A stretch of 64,000 nucleotides of DNA from Diphasiastrum complanatum (taxonomy: Eukaryota > Streptophyta > Lycopodiopsida > Lycopodiales > Lycopodiaceae), in NCBI GenBank assembly GCA_029204225.1, contig CM055110.1:18719501-18783500 (forward strand), in the 5' to 3' direction. Positions 11,201-24,000 of this stretch are shown piece after piece. Positions within the stretch are counted from its first letter, which is position 1. The number at the start of each line of letters is the position of its first letter. The position numbers and the translations under genes were made by a program. Below the pieces are notes generated by a model. The model was given only the letters and a program-made list of their open reading frames with translations. It was not told the origin of the DNA and did no database searches.

Positions 11201-14200
11201 ATGTCATCACTAAGTCATCATGTCATCGATAGTTGCCCTTATTTACTTTCCTCCACCATCTACGGGAGCATATTTGGCATATTGACTCTTCTCTTGATTG
11301 TAAATGATGCATTACAACCAAAATGCTTTTTCTTCCTTTTGTGATCAGTTCTCAGTAGCATTTGTGGTCCTAATTGCTATTGCTCCAATATAATTTATTG
11401 GCTTCAAATATTTGACAAAAGGTAACTCTGACCCTTGAATGGTGATTAGGTTTCAATTATTCCATAATTTCCTTTAAAGCCTTAATTGAGGAGGGTGTGG
11501 ATCTCCTTGCATAGATAGAAACTATTGAGGTGTCATCACCAACTTGAGTCTTATGCCACATGATCCCATCTTAGCAACAGGAGCGAACGACTGATCCTAG
11601 TCAAGCCCTTCATATTGAGCAAAATTGATTGCAACAATTCTTGCCTTATGCTTGTCTATCTCGCCATTTGCCCGATACTTGATCCTGTAAACTCATTTGC
11701 AACCTATAACTCCATTTTGATTGTATGTAGTTTGTTCTACAGATAGAGGACTCTAGCCGTATTGATGGTCTCATACATAGACCTCAATAACTCCCAAGCC
11801 TCATGAGGTCTCACAACACACCTAATGTGAGGAATAATGCTATACTTCACAGAAGGGTTGATGATATGATGCGCCTTTAATCAGCTCTTGATCTAATCTT
11901 TCAACTCCTGCTCAAAATCTGGAATAGGCTCATGTCTTGTGAGTATGTCCCAACATTCTCTATCCATGAGAATGATTTGTATCTTAAACTTCCACACCTT
12001 GTAACTGGCTCCATCCAATCTACTTGACTCATTGAAAAGATTCTCACTCAGGCCAGGCATGACTGATTCTTCAATCAAACTGAAGAAATTCTCAAGAACA
12101 GAGGTGCTTCAAGAAACTAGGGTTTCACCCAAACTAACTTGAAGGAAACTAGCTATGGAAGCATCACAAGAAACCAATGTTAGCAACTCCAAATGCTTGA
12201 TTTATCGAGAGAGGAGGTTGTGGGCCTCCTTGAGGGTGAATCCTCCCTTACATAAATAGAAACTCTGTTGAGGTGTCATCACCAACTTGAGCCTTATGCC
12301 ACATGGCATGCACACTTGGCCACTTGGACCCAACTTGCATTGTCGTGGGGGAAATTTCTTTGTGAATAGATTATACCTCTCTTTGTAAGTGCCTAGAGCC
12401 ACTAGGCGTAAAATAGACATTATATTTCAACAATAGCACCTATAAGTTATGGCACATTTGTCACGTGTTGTTAGAACTTCTTTGCTAGCACATGACAGAG
12501 GAATCATTTTTTGTGAGCACGATATGTTGAATCTTGTCTTCAAGGATTTGATTTTATCATCATGTATAACCTACTAATTTGAAATTTGATGCATCTATGC
12601 CAACCCATTCGCTTGGATTTTCAAAAACTCTAATCGAAATGAGTGAAGTCCATTGCTATATAAGGCATGCAAATATTGATCCAAATTGGATAGAAGCACC
12701 AAATCAAATTAGCTTGCACTAAGCAACCAAATTGATCAATGCTAACTAGATATTTTGATCCATATTGATTGCAAACATTATGATGTTTTACGTAGTATGC
12801 CTAGGGATTTCTCAAATAGTTCAAGTCATAATATTATGCTTTGCTACACCATATAGATGATCAACTTCAAAATAGCTTCCACAAACTCAGCTGATGTGAA
12901 AGTGAAGGCTTACCACATATCATCCGTGATAGAATAGCTACCTGGAGACGTAAAAAGCTAGTCCAGTCTAATAACGTGATCCTAATACAACATATGTGTG
13001 CTACACACATAACAATCGGGGTGGTCATAGTGCCAAAGCGACAACACTTACTCTGTGTGTCCCATATGTGTCTTTCGTAACAAAGTTGCTCCATATGACT
13101 ACGGACAGTTGTCCTTCGTCTTATCAATTAATGGTTGTCTGTCTCATACCAAATATAGGAGCTATGAAAAATATCCCTGCATACAAACAGGACAAAACCA
13201 TCCTAAATGGTTGACCATCTAATGTGAAAGTCTATCCTGGCATGAAGAGCGAGGTGCAATGCAGACCATGATTTTGGTCTTCACATCCAACCCCGTACTT
13301 TGCAAAAGGAGTGTAGTGTATCAACATGCTACTACATACCCTCTCTAGAAGGAGAGACCAAGACCGCATCATCTACATATGATATAATGGGCATCAATAC
13401 AACTCATCAAGTGTGTGACTTAGACCTCAAGGCAATGTCTGCGACCCTATGCTCATACTCCTAGAGCTCATCTCTATCCAATAAACAAGGCTCTGCCATC
13501 ACAAAATGTGGCCCACATCCGTGTACCCATAGCCTCTTGGAAAGCTTCCCACCATTCCTCGACTAACATGTATGTGAGGTGGTCATCCATAAATTTCCGG
13601 GTACCTCAAAGCTTGGCTTGTTGTCTAAGAGCTACTTGACATCCTTATCATAAATCTAAGAACCTTGGCTTACAAAGTTCACTACTTCTCTCTCTTTAAA
13701 AAACCAAGTGACCCTGGTTAACCCCAATTAACAAGCTTTGACCACAGGCTAGCTAAAAGGCTTGGAGAAGCAAAAAGAAATATACCACCCTCATCATCAA
13801 GTTTGATTCCCAAGAATATTCATGCAAAACTATGTGACGAAATCTTTTTGTTTGTAAGTGCCCCTTGTTCCACTAGAAAAGTGCATTTGAGATGACTTAG
13901 AATAATTCCAAATTCATGGCATTGTTGAGAGTGGGAGCACGACAAATGTGGCAAGGGCCCACCCAAGAAGGGGATGACAATGGAGGAGGATCGATGCATA
14001 TTAGCAATGGAGAGAAAGAAAGAAAGCTAAGCATATAAGACTGAGTAGCACATCTCAAGAGTGTAGCAACATGGGAGCATAGTAACTCCGCAAAACAGCT
14101 AAAGAAATATAATCTGAAACACATAATGTCTATCACTAGAAAACTACAACAAACGAAAATATATCCAAAAGACAGAAGAGTATGTGATATCAATTGCGAC

Positions 14201-17200
14201 TCTGGAAGTCTATGATACAAGGCCCAAAAGATGATACTACGGTAGAGGATGGACGTTGATGTTGTCTATGTCCTCTCCATGGACGCTGATTCTAACTAGT
14301 ATGGGACCTCTGAAGGCATACTCTCCTAGTACACGTAGGCACACGAGCTATGGCAATACCTGAGGCCAAACATTGTCTTTGATCACGATGTGCTAGGTCA
14401 ATGTCTATGTGATCATTTGACTCTGAATCTGCTCGTGGACGGCGACTGGTGAAAAAGTCTGTAATCTGAGGCTGTGTCACTATCCACTGGAGCCTGGACT
14501 AGTGTTTCCACGAATCGTGATTCGTTGGTTGACGAATCACGATTCGTTAAAAAATCGAGAGGTCCCGATTCGAATCTAGAAGAATCGGGACTGGAAACTT
14601 TTTTTGCTACAGCCCAGGCCCCGATTCAATCACAATTCAATTTGTCTTTCAAGGGGAGAACGTTGAGGAGAGAGAAACGTGTAACGAGAGAAGAAAGGAG
14701 AGGAGAGGAGAGGAGAGGAGAGAGAGCCTTGAGGAGAGAGGAAAGAGCTTAGAGGAGACAAAATGGCATTTATGGTGAATGTGCAATGTGCTAGGAGAGA
14801 AATTAGAATAGGAGTTAGGAGAAGTTAGAACTTAGGTTTTAGTAATATTAGCCACTACTATTAGGTGAATCAAGGAGAGGCTAGATTTTGGAGTTACAAG
14901 AGACTTGGAGAGAGAATAGGAGGAGAGGTGTGTGTGTGTGTGTGTGTGTGTGAGTTTAGGCAAGAGGTGTGTGTGTGAAATTGTGAATTTAGTTTTAGTT
15001 AGACTTTAGTAGAGTCGTTAGGACTCAAGAGTGTTAGAGTTTGGAGTTAGAACTTAGGCAATTGAGGTGAGAGGAGTGTTAAAAGTTAGGAGAGTTAGGA
15101 GTTCAGAGTTAGGAGTTGAGACTTTAGAGTTAGGAGTTGAGAGTTAGACATGGTGAGACATAGAGATCCTATATGGGATCATGTCACAATTGCAGGGGGA
15201 TATGGTAGCTCGAGCACAAACGTTGGACGTGCAATTATTCTCGCATGAGCTACACAGGCAGTCCAGTGCGTATTTGAGCACACCTTTGTTTGCGTGGCTA
15301 TGAGATCAGAGCATGCCCACAGGCACCTTCAGGGCACGATTGCGAGACCAGGAGCGATTCAGAGAGAGGAGATCATTCCTCCGACAGTCACTGCAGGTGA
15401 GCATCATACACTTGTTATCTAATTCTTTAAACTTTTGCTTTTGACTTCTGAATTTTGCAATGTGCATGATGAAAGTGATTGTCACTTGTAGACTGTAGTT
15501 ATGCAATAGGATCAGCTACTAAGCATCCTGCATCCACCTCAGGTCAAGACAAGATAGAGCCAAAGGTCAGCACATCTACACCACATGTAGATGTAGCTGG
15601 CCCCTCTACTTCTAGACCCCACCGAGAGGTGTTACTAGTAGAGAGTATTATGTGCAATCATTTCGGGGTGACAACAAGCATAGGGTGGGGCAAATGTGGC
15701 TATCAGAAGACTCTTCTACCGTTGTGACCTCCCCTTCCATCTAGCGAAGACTCTTGCTTGGGGGGGGATATGATAAAGTGTTGCTGTGATAGGGGCCACA
15801 TATCATGGACCTAGCATGGAGTCCCTATGCACCACACATTTGATGAGGAAGGTTCAAGATGTAAACGAAGAATGGGAGCCTGTTCGTAAATCGTGGAAAC
15901 AATTCGGGTGCACCATCATGACGGATGGTTGGTGTGACACCATGAGGCAACATATCGTTAATATTCTAGTGTCTTCCTATGTGGGCACCATGTTTTTGAG
16001 AGCCATCGACACATCAATACTTGGTACCATTGTTTCAGGTGAATAAAGATTTCGATATGGGTATCAGATGAAAGCTCTAATTAAGAGCATTATTACTGTG
16101 TAGTTTGCCGAATGTTTCGGGTACAGGATGGTCCAGTTTAGGTGCATTAACTCCCAGATTAACGCTTTAGTTCCTTTTAATATAAAAAATTAATAAAAAA
16201 AAGATAAAATTCAAAACTAACTTCTAGCCTGTTCGTTACGATCACAGATGGTTCCAGTGGGACAGAGATAGAGAACTGTAGAGCAATTGTACCTCGCAAT
16301 TGTACCCCCAAGGACCCCCCTGTTACGAGCTCGTAACCAGTGCCGAACCCTAGGGAACACAGATAGGTCAGATACCACAGTCAGGGTCGTGTCCAGCGTA
16401 CATGACCAACAGGGCAAGACAGTGTGAGTAGTGTGCCCCAGCACGGTCCATAGCCATGGCGGGCCTAACACAGCCTAGGGACCCTGTCAGCAGGATAGGG
16501 CCCTCAGTTGGGTCCCGACGTGCAATCGGCCACGTCAGTGCCACGTGGCCGACACTTGGCAGTTGCATGCTACCAGTCCTCACACTGGGCTAGGAGGGGC
16601 TTACTCTATATCAGGGAGTAGGCAAGGTTGGGTGGATCAGTTAGTGTTTGCCCTACTGTGGTGTTAGGATCTATTACACCCCCCCCCCCCCCCCCCCCCA
16701 CGACAATAGCAGCGGGGGTGCTACCCCCCGTAGGGCCCAATATTTATGCCAGCTGTATGCACATTGCACTCACATCTCTAGTGAAATGATTGCAAAAGTG
16801 ATCATCATCCATAGAGTTGATAGCCCAAAGTTCAAACTCTAGCATTAACAATTACTAAGAACCAGAGCAAAACTACTGCACTTCTGGGAGCCAAAACATT
16901 GGTTTGACCATTCCTCCCCTCAAAAAAATTTCAGCCATAAGCTATTTTTCTAAAAGAAAAAATAATTTTTGCACGTTTCACTGTTTGAGAATCGCGTTTC
17001 GTTGCAACTATGCTCTGAACTCTCCCAAAGTGAAACGGACACTGTGTGATAATCCTAAAGACAAATATCGAGGTAAAGTTGGAAGACCAACGACATACTG
17101 CTCCAGAAAGTGAATCCGGTAGTAGTCATGCTTAACCCCCAACTGGCGTGCCAAGTACGGTCAAGATATGCTCTGTTTAAAAACCGTCTAATGTACTGGT

Positions 17201-19769
17201 GTGTACCAGACAAAGGTTCTATCCTTTCTCTCAACAAGTCCATTCGACTGAGGCGAATAGGAGGTAATGTATTGGTGCCCAATGTCGTTGTTAAGGCAAT
17301 ACTCCTTGAATTCGGTTGAGAGATGTATTCTTCCCCGTTGTCGGACCTCAGTATTTTAATTCTTTTACCAGTTTTATTTTTTGCACGCTCTTTGAACGGT
17401 CGAAAGGTTTTGCAAGCCTTTGATTTCTGCTTAATGAAATAAACAGCTGTGTCAAAAAATCTGCACATACTCAGGGCATCCCGAATAGACTTACGAAAGC
17501 AAAATCTCTCCAACTGGACCAAGGAAGAATCACCCTTCCCGAGTCTAGAGGTAGCCGCCTATCTCATACTAAAAGTAAGACCAGTGAAAAGCACGCCAAG
17601 GTAAGTATATGAAGAAACCACCTCCAGAGGCTGTCCATCAAAGGTAAGCTCGTGACGCTGCATGAAAGCCCGAGAGGTATTGAAGACCATGATTTTGGTC
17701 TTCGAGAGATTCACCCCTAAACCCCACTGGTGGGTACAAAGGTGTGTAAGCAATCCAGCTGTCTCTATAATCCCTCTCTGGTATGAGAGACAAATACCAC
17801 ATCATCCGCATGGAGAAAAATAGCGATCATAACGTCACCAACCCTACAACCGTCCCCGCCACACTAAGAGATGACCTGCTCCAGCTCATCAATGTATAGT
17901 CCAACAAGAACTGGTCAAAGAGAGCACCCCGGCTTAAACCCAATAGCAACCCAAAAACCCTCTCATAAAGAGCCATGACAGCTAGAATAATATCTGTCGA
18001 GAAACCCAGGTCACGAAGTCTCTGGATAAGTAGAGAGCATGAGACAAAGTCAAAGGCTTTCCTGAAGTCCACAAAACAACAGTAAACCTTTCCTTCATGT
18101 GCCTAGCTTCCTCAATGAGAGCTTGAAGTGTGAAGATATGATCAATAGTGGAGTAATGAGCACGGAACCCTGCCTAGCCCAATGCATGCAATCTCCTGGA
18201 CTCTGCCTCTAAGCTAACTGGAGACTGAAGGATGGTCCCATATAACTTCAGGAGAACATGCCCAATCATGATAGTGCGATAATTACCAGGTACCATGGGG
18301 TCACCATTTTTATGGATAGGATGTATGATGTTGGTACACCAAGAAGATGGGAAGCCTTCAACAACAGCATCGTTGAGGAGAGTGGATAGTGTGGGGGCAA
18401 GAGTGTCGGAGGTGTGAATCAGTAGCTCGGATTCAAGATCTTCAATGTCTCTAGTTCGATGGGTTTTCAGTTTTATGATTGCTGCCCGAACCAAATCGGA
18501 TGTGAAGAAGGTGAAGTCTGAAGGTCGAGGAGAGATGGAAATGGGTGTATCAATGGATATAGTGTAAAGCTGGGTAGCATAGTCAGTCCAGGTATGTAGG
18601 TCGTCCAGGAGAGGGGGTGGAGCACAGGGGTTAAATTCACGCCAAAAAGCACCAGAAGAGGACCTGAAAGGAGGTTCACGAGGCGGCTTCCTTCAGAGTC
18701 GTCATAGGTACATTTTTTGCGGCGAAGTGTGCGATTGGCCGTGAGGAGCGAAGGAGATGGGGAGCATGGAAACAAGCATGTGTGAAAGTGTGGTGAAGGG
18801 AGCGGCATTCCACGTCGTACCATGGTGGATGGAAAGGTCGAGGTGATCGCAGATGAGCTAGTTTGTTGTTGTGAGGTTTAGATGGAAAGGCCAAAGTTGC
18901 AACAGTATGGAGAGAAGTGGTGAGGAAGGCAGCCTGAGATTTCAGTGGTTTGTTGTGTGGAAAAGAGTGAAGAAGGCAAGGGATTCTTGGTAGAGCAGTA
19001 TATAGAGAGGGTGGAAAGTGTATTTGGGTGTACGGGGTAGTGTGGATTGTGGTGGAGATGGCAGTGATGGAAGGTGGCCAAGAGAGAGAGAGAAAGAAAG
19101 AAAGAAAGAAAGCTTTATTAACGTCTTTTCCATGCCAAAAGGCGTATAAGACGGAAAGGAGTACAACATAGGAAATGGAACTCGGACGAAACAATGCCGT
19201 CAACAGAAAACTAAAGTAAAACTACCGTAAACACTGTTAACTGGGAAATACTATTTAAATCCTATGAGGAGGCAGCATAGTTTAGGCTGAAACCTCCTCA
19301 TTTCTCTAACTTTACTTCTACCTCTACTCTCTCTATTCCTTTTTTGATTTCCACGAAGTGCATTGTCCCATCTTTGTAGATGAGACGTTTGCCCATGTCT
19401 TTCACTCATTGACGAGCTTTCTTCCGTTAATGTTGGTGATCTGTTGCTCCTGTGTAACGATTTCGCTTGTAGTTTCGCCATGTGTTCCTCAAGTCGAGCC
19501 ACTGTTCTTAAAAAAAATGTATTTCTTGACCTCGCTTGCGTGGAGCCATGTGGAGATGGAGCGCTCCACGATCAGCCCGCAATCAGGCTCAGCCAGCAAT
19601 CGCAGCACCAATGATGGCAGCCACAGGCAGCAGCAGTTAGCAGCGCGCGCCATCGCCCAGTATGACCAGCACCCATCGCGTCCATCGCGCCATCATTGAG
19701 AGCGAGAGAGAGTGGTGTCACAGGTGTGACAAATGAGAGAGGGAGTGGTCACAGGTGTGACAAATGAGC

Positions 19770-19834
<65 letters not shown>

Positions 19835-21048
19835 AGAAGAAGAAGAAGCTTTATTAACGTCTTTTCCATGCCAAAAGGCGTATAAGACGAACAAGTACAT
19901 CAAATAAAGTGGAACCAAGACGGAGCAATGCCGTCAAACAACATAACTAAAACCAAACTAAACTAAGAAGAGGATAATGTCCAAGATTATATGGTACAAA
20001 GACCATTTACAGATTCAACTAGCTCAATTCAGTGCTCTAACTCTCTCACTAACTCTGAACAATCTCAGATATCTCATTAATAGCAACGGGTTTAATATCT
20101 ACAAAATGAATGATACCATCTCTATAGATCAACCGCTGTTGATCTATAGAGCCTCCTGTTTTGCCTTTTTCCGTTCTTGAACCTGAATGAAAGTAAGGTC
20201 TTCATCCAGGTATATCGTAGTGCCCCGCAGTGAAGATCTCTTCCCTAGCACTTCATGACGACCAGTTGCAGATCCAAAGCGTATGACAAGAGTACCTGGG
20301 TCTTTCTTAAGCCGCCATGCATGGTGCTGAAGACTCTCTTCGAGAAACTTTTTAGCTTCACCAACAGCATCATGGGAGTTTGTAATACCTCTGACTCAGA
20401 CATTAAGAGCCTTTTGCTCTCGCAAACGGCTCTCGGTGAACATAGCTGAGATAAATGAAGGTGGAGGTGGTAGAACATCAGTATTAGGACCTTTAAGCAC
20501 ATCTGTCCAGGATCGGGACAGCGGTATGATGCTGTTCCACTTGACTTTCAAGCTGTTGGATCTTAGATAAAGTAGTCGAATGAGAGGAAGCTTCGATTTT
20601 GATAGCTGTAACTTCTTTCTTGAGATCATCGATAGACGAATCTAGTTTCTGGATTAGAAGGTGAAGGTGAAGGTGAAGGTGGATCGACGGTAGGTGCGAT
20701 GGACAGTCCAGATGCAGATGCGATGGTTCCACCTGAAGCAGGTACGATGCCAGGAGCAGGTACATAAGGCTCAGATGTGATGGACAGACCTGCGATGGAC
20801 TCTGGAGACAGATTCCGGGCCAGCAGGGCACGGTTCAGGACCTGCGATGATGGAGACAGATTTCGGGCCAGCAAAGTGCGGTTCAGGACCCGCCGCCCGC
20901 GATGGTGGTGGTTTCCGAGCCAGCAGGGCACGATGGAGGGGAGAGGGAGTTACCTCCCCCCCGTTTGCGTGGAGCCATGCGGTAAGATGGAGCACTGGGG
21001 CGCTGGCAGCAGGACACCCGGCTAGGCAGCCATCGCGGCTAGACAGCC

Positions 21049-21083
<35 letters not shown>

Positions 21084-24000
21084 CGAAAAGAGAGAACGGG
21101 ATAATAAATCGAGAGTTGCTTGTCCTCCTAACACTTCTGTAACATCCAGTAATACATCTGCAACAGCTGCATGCAAAGTCAAAAGGAAGTGAGTCCAGAG
21201 ACCATGAGCCAATATTGAAAAGTAAAATGTTGTTTTAGAAATGAACCTACTTTCAAAGAGCCTTGAACTTTTTAGAGAATATTTTTTGAGCTGGGAACGC
21301 ATACTAACTCACGTCATAATAAAAGGAATGAAAGCTGCTCCAAACATAACAAACTCAGGAACTCTCATCTGCTGAGTTACTATCACATAAGCTGTTTTTG
21401 ATAGAACTGAAAGAATGCAAATCTCCTCATTCAGGCTATCCCAAAAGAATGATACTTGTTATCTCAATTTCAATTCCTAGTGTCCCCAACAATTCAGACT
21501 CGATATTTGTCACTTACAATATCTTGTTTGCTTGAAATCTGCAAGCTCGTCCTTCCGCCATATCTCAAATTCTGGCGGATACATAACACGAAAGCTGACC
21601 TGGATACAAGATTCCATTTTAAGCTGGCCTTATTACTCAGTTGGCATTTCTTCCATCTTACCTTCTTTTAGTAAACTACACATAAATCCTTATTTCTTGG
21701 TTGATACAACTTACCTTCTTTTAGTCAAAATTACACAGAATATTATTAGAACAGAAATCTTTCACTCCAGCCAGATATTTACCAAAGAGACTAACAGTTC
21801 AAATGATGGCTTGAAAACTGCCGATCGTCTCTCTCGCTCTGCATTTATGGCAGCTTCATTTCCAAATGAGAGATAGTATGCCCTGGAAGATGCCAAGGTT
21901 AATAAAACATTTAACAACTAACCTAATAGATACATATCATTGCCTGGAATAAACATGATGTGCTGCGTACATTTTATGTCAAATTCATGTATATTTTTTG
22001 ATCCCAGGTATTTGATGTCCTAAATTCCAACAGTTCAACAACTTTCTTCAAATCTTCTAGGGTAACTTCTCAATACATGCCAATTAAGATTGACATTAAA
22101 CCAGCAGGATGTCGAAAAAAAAGTATGCGCAATCAGTTAAGAAACTGATCTACAGAAATTAGTGCTTCAAAGGCTCCCCAGTACCGTGTACTGCAGCATT
22201 TCCTACTCGTGTGGGGCTCTACTTGAAGTTCTGCAAGACCTTCGTTTATTTTGTACTTAAATAGCAACTTTTCCTGAAGGCCAAAGCTGACCTGTTCGTC
22301 AAGTTGCGGCTGAGGTGATGCCAGAAATTGAACGTCATTCTTGCGATATCGTAATCAGGATGAGATGTGACCTCGGTTAAAGCTTCCACAATAATCATAG
22401 CTTCACTTGAACCTAAAAAAGTATGACAAGCTGTGAATTTCACTAAGATTCATAGGTAAATATTGGGAAAAACGCTTGATAAACTCTCTCAGTGGTGCAA
22501 TTTGGCAAGCACTGTAACCTTTCATATAGACCATTTGACAATTTGAGAAGGTGAAAAATTGAATCTGCAGCAGTGTCCATTCATCTCAGACGAATACTTA
22601 CAAGTGAGCTTCTATAACAAATCGTGGCAAATATGCAATACATTACTTGAAATGCTGATCCATGCCAATGTAGAAACTGTTCAACTTTTAGATATTTACA
22701 TGTTTCCAAAGAAGAGATCAGATTATCATTCAATGATTTCTGAGTATGGATATCCTTCCTACCAAAACAGCAAGTGAAGTTCTCTAATTGGGATTGTGGT
22801 TGAAATCTACCTCTGAATTCATTAAAGTTTGAGTTTGAGATCTATTTGTAAATGCTTTAAAGTGGTTTGTGTATGAGTGTAGTTCAGGGAGACCACTTTT
22901 AGAGGAAATCCCTGCTAACTTCAGCCTCATAACAAGATATGTATGCACGTGTTGCATGTTAGTCTTCAAATGTACAACCCTTTCAAAGTCACATCTGAAA
23001 TCGAAATGAATCTTCTAGAAGCATCTACAGACTACCGCTATAGCCACTAAATACTGTCAACCTCCCAATGGAAGCAGATATGATTTCAAAGACTTGAGAA
23101 ACTTATAACCAAAGTAGAAAATCTACCAGTAGCAATTAGCTCAACATACGACTCGCCCATTTCAGAGAAAAGGTATGCCATTCCTTTTGTAGTTTCCTCA
23201 TCCTGAAAATCAAACGGTACATTGCCTCATTTCAAGAGCATGATTATTTCTACTTTTGTACCTGAAAACCAGCTGCATATGATTAGCAGATAAAGCACAT
23301 TAGATGGCATTAACACACATGGCGACTATTGTAAACAGCACTTCTTATATTCTTACGTCTGATGCATTTCTTCAAGACTTAAGGATGTGATTAGTACAGA
23401 GGGGCAGTCTAGTGTACTCCTCGATAAATTGGATGCAAGTTTTAGAGCTCTCAAGAATCGAATTGTCCTGGCTACAATATTGTGGATCATTGATTATGAC
23501 AAGCCTTATGTGCTTAGGCAGGATGCAAGTAATTTTGCAATCGGTGTAGTTTTACTTATCTAAATACTTCACCGTATGGGATAACATCATATGAGTATCC
23601 ATGTTGATGACATTCAGAGCTTCAGTCAGATACTCCCAAGTTTGTTCTTGAGCCTTACTCCAACATTTGAATTTGCATCATAGCTTTCAAATTTCAATTA
23701 TGATTATCTTACACTCTTGACTCTCGACCCTTGACAGTTGTTTCCAAATTCCAATATCTTTTTGGAAATGACTTGAACTTTGTAGATTGCTTGAGTGATG
23801 TTGAGTCTTGACTCTTGATTGTCCAAATTTGCATACATGTTCATTGTTTCTTGGTGCCTCTTGAAAGTGCATGGCAGCCTCAGGCAGATGGAGGTTTCAA
23901 CCATTGGCAGGATTGGGGGCCATCACAAGCGCCCAAGTCACAAGAGTTCGAGACTATTGTGCTAGAATCTTTCATTTTGGGATGACGCACATGCTATTGT

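Larger units (their letters stand above)
14500..17012 (+). mobile_element. Eroded hAT element with BED and DUF659 remains
   Basis: Starts with a cluster of CGAATCGTGATTCG-type words at about 14511-14590. A purine-rich leader with GAGGA and TG repeats follows (14690-14955). Then come a BED fragment (15148-15330) and a DUF659 fragment (15786-16046). It ends with a non-coding body (16046-17012) shared with the element at 52017-55937. The right terminus, read inwards, is CATAGTTGCA followed by a GAAACGCGATTC word. LINE ORF2 sequence flanks it on both sides. No target duplication could be matched, so there may be two merged elements. Confidence 0.6.

Noticed and set aside
16680-16698. C-homopolymer as a functional element
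   Set aside because: It falls in a C/G-rich stretch of the hAT-like body and looks like replication slippage.
18676-19203. 175-codon minus-strand frame as a separate gene
   Set aside because: Its left part is LINE ORF2 linker; its right part is the 3' end and simple-repeat tail of the ORF1-only LINE.
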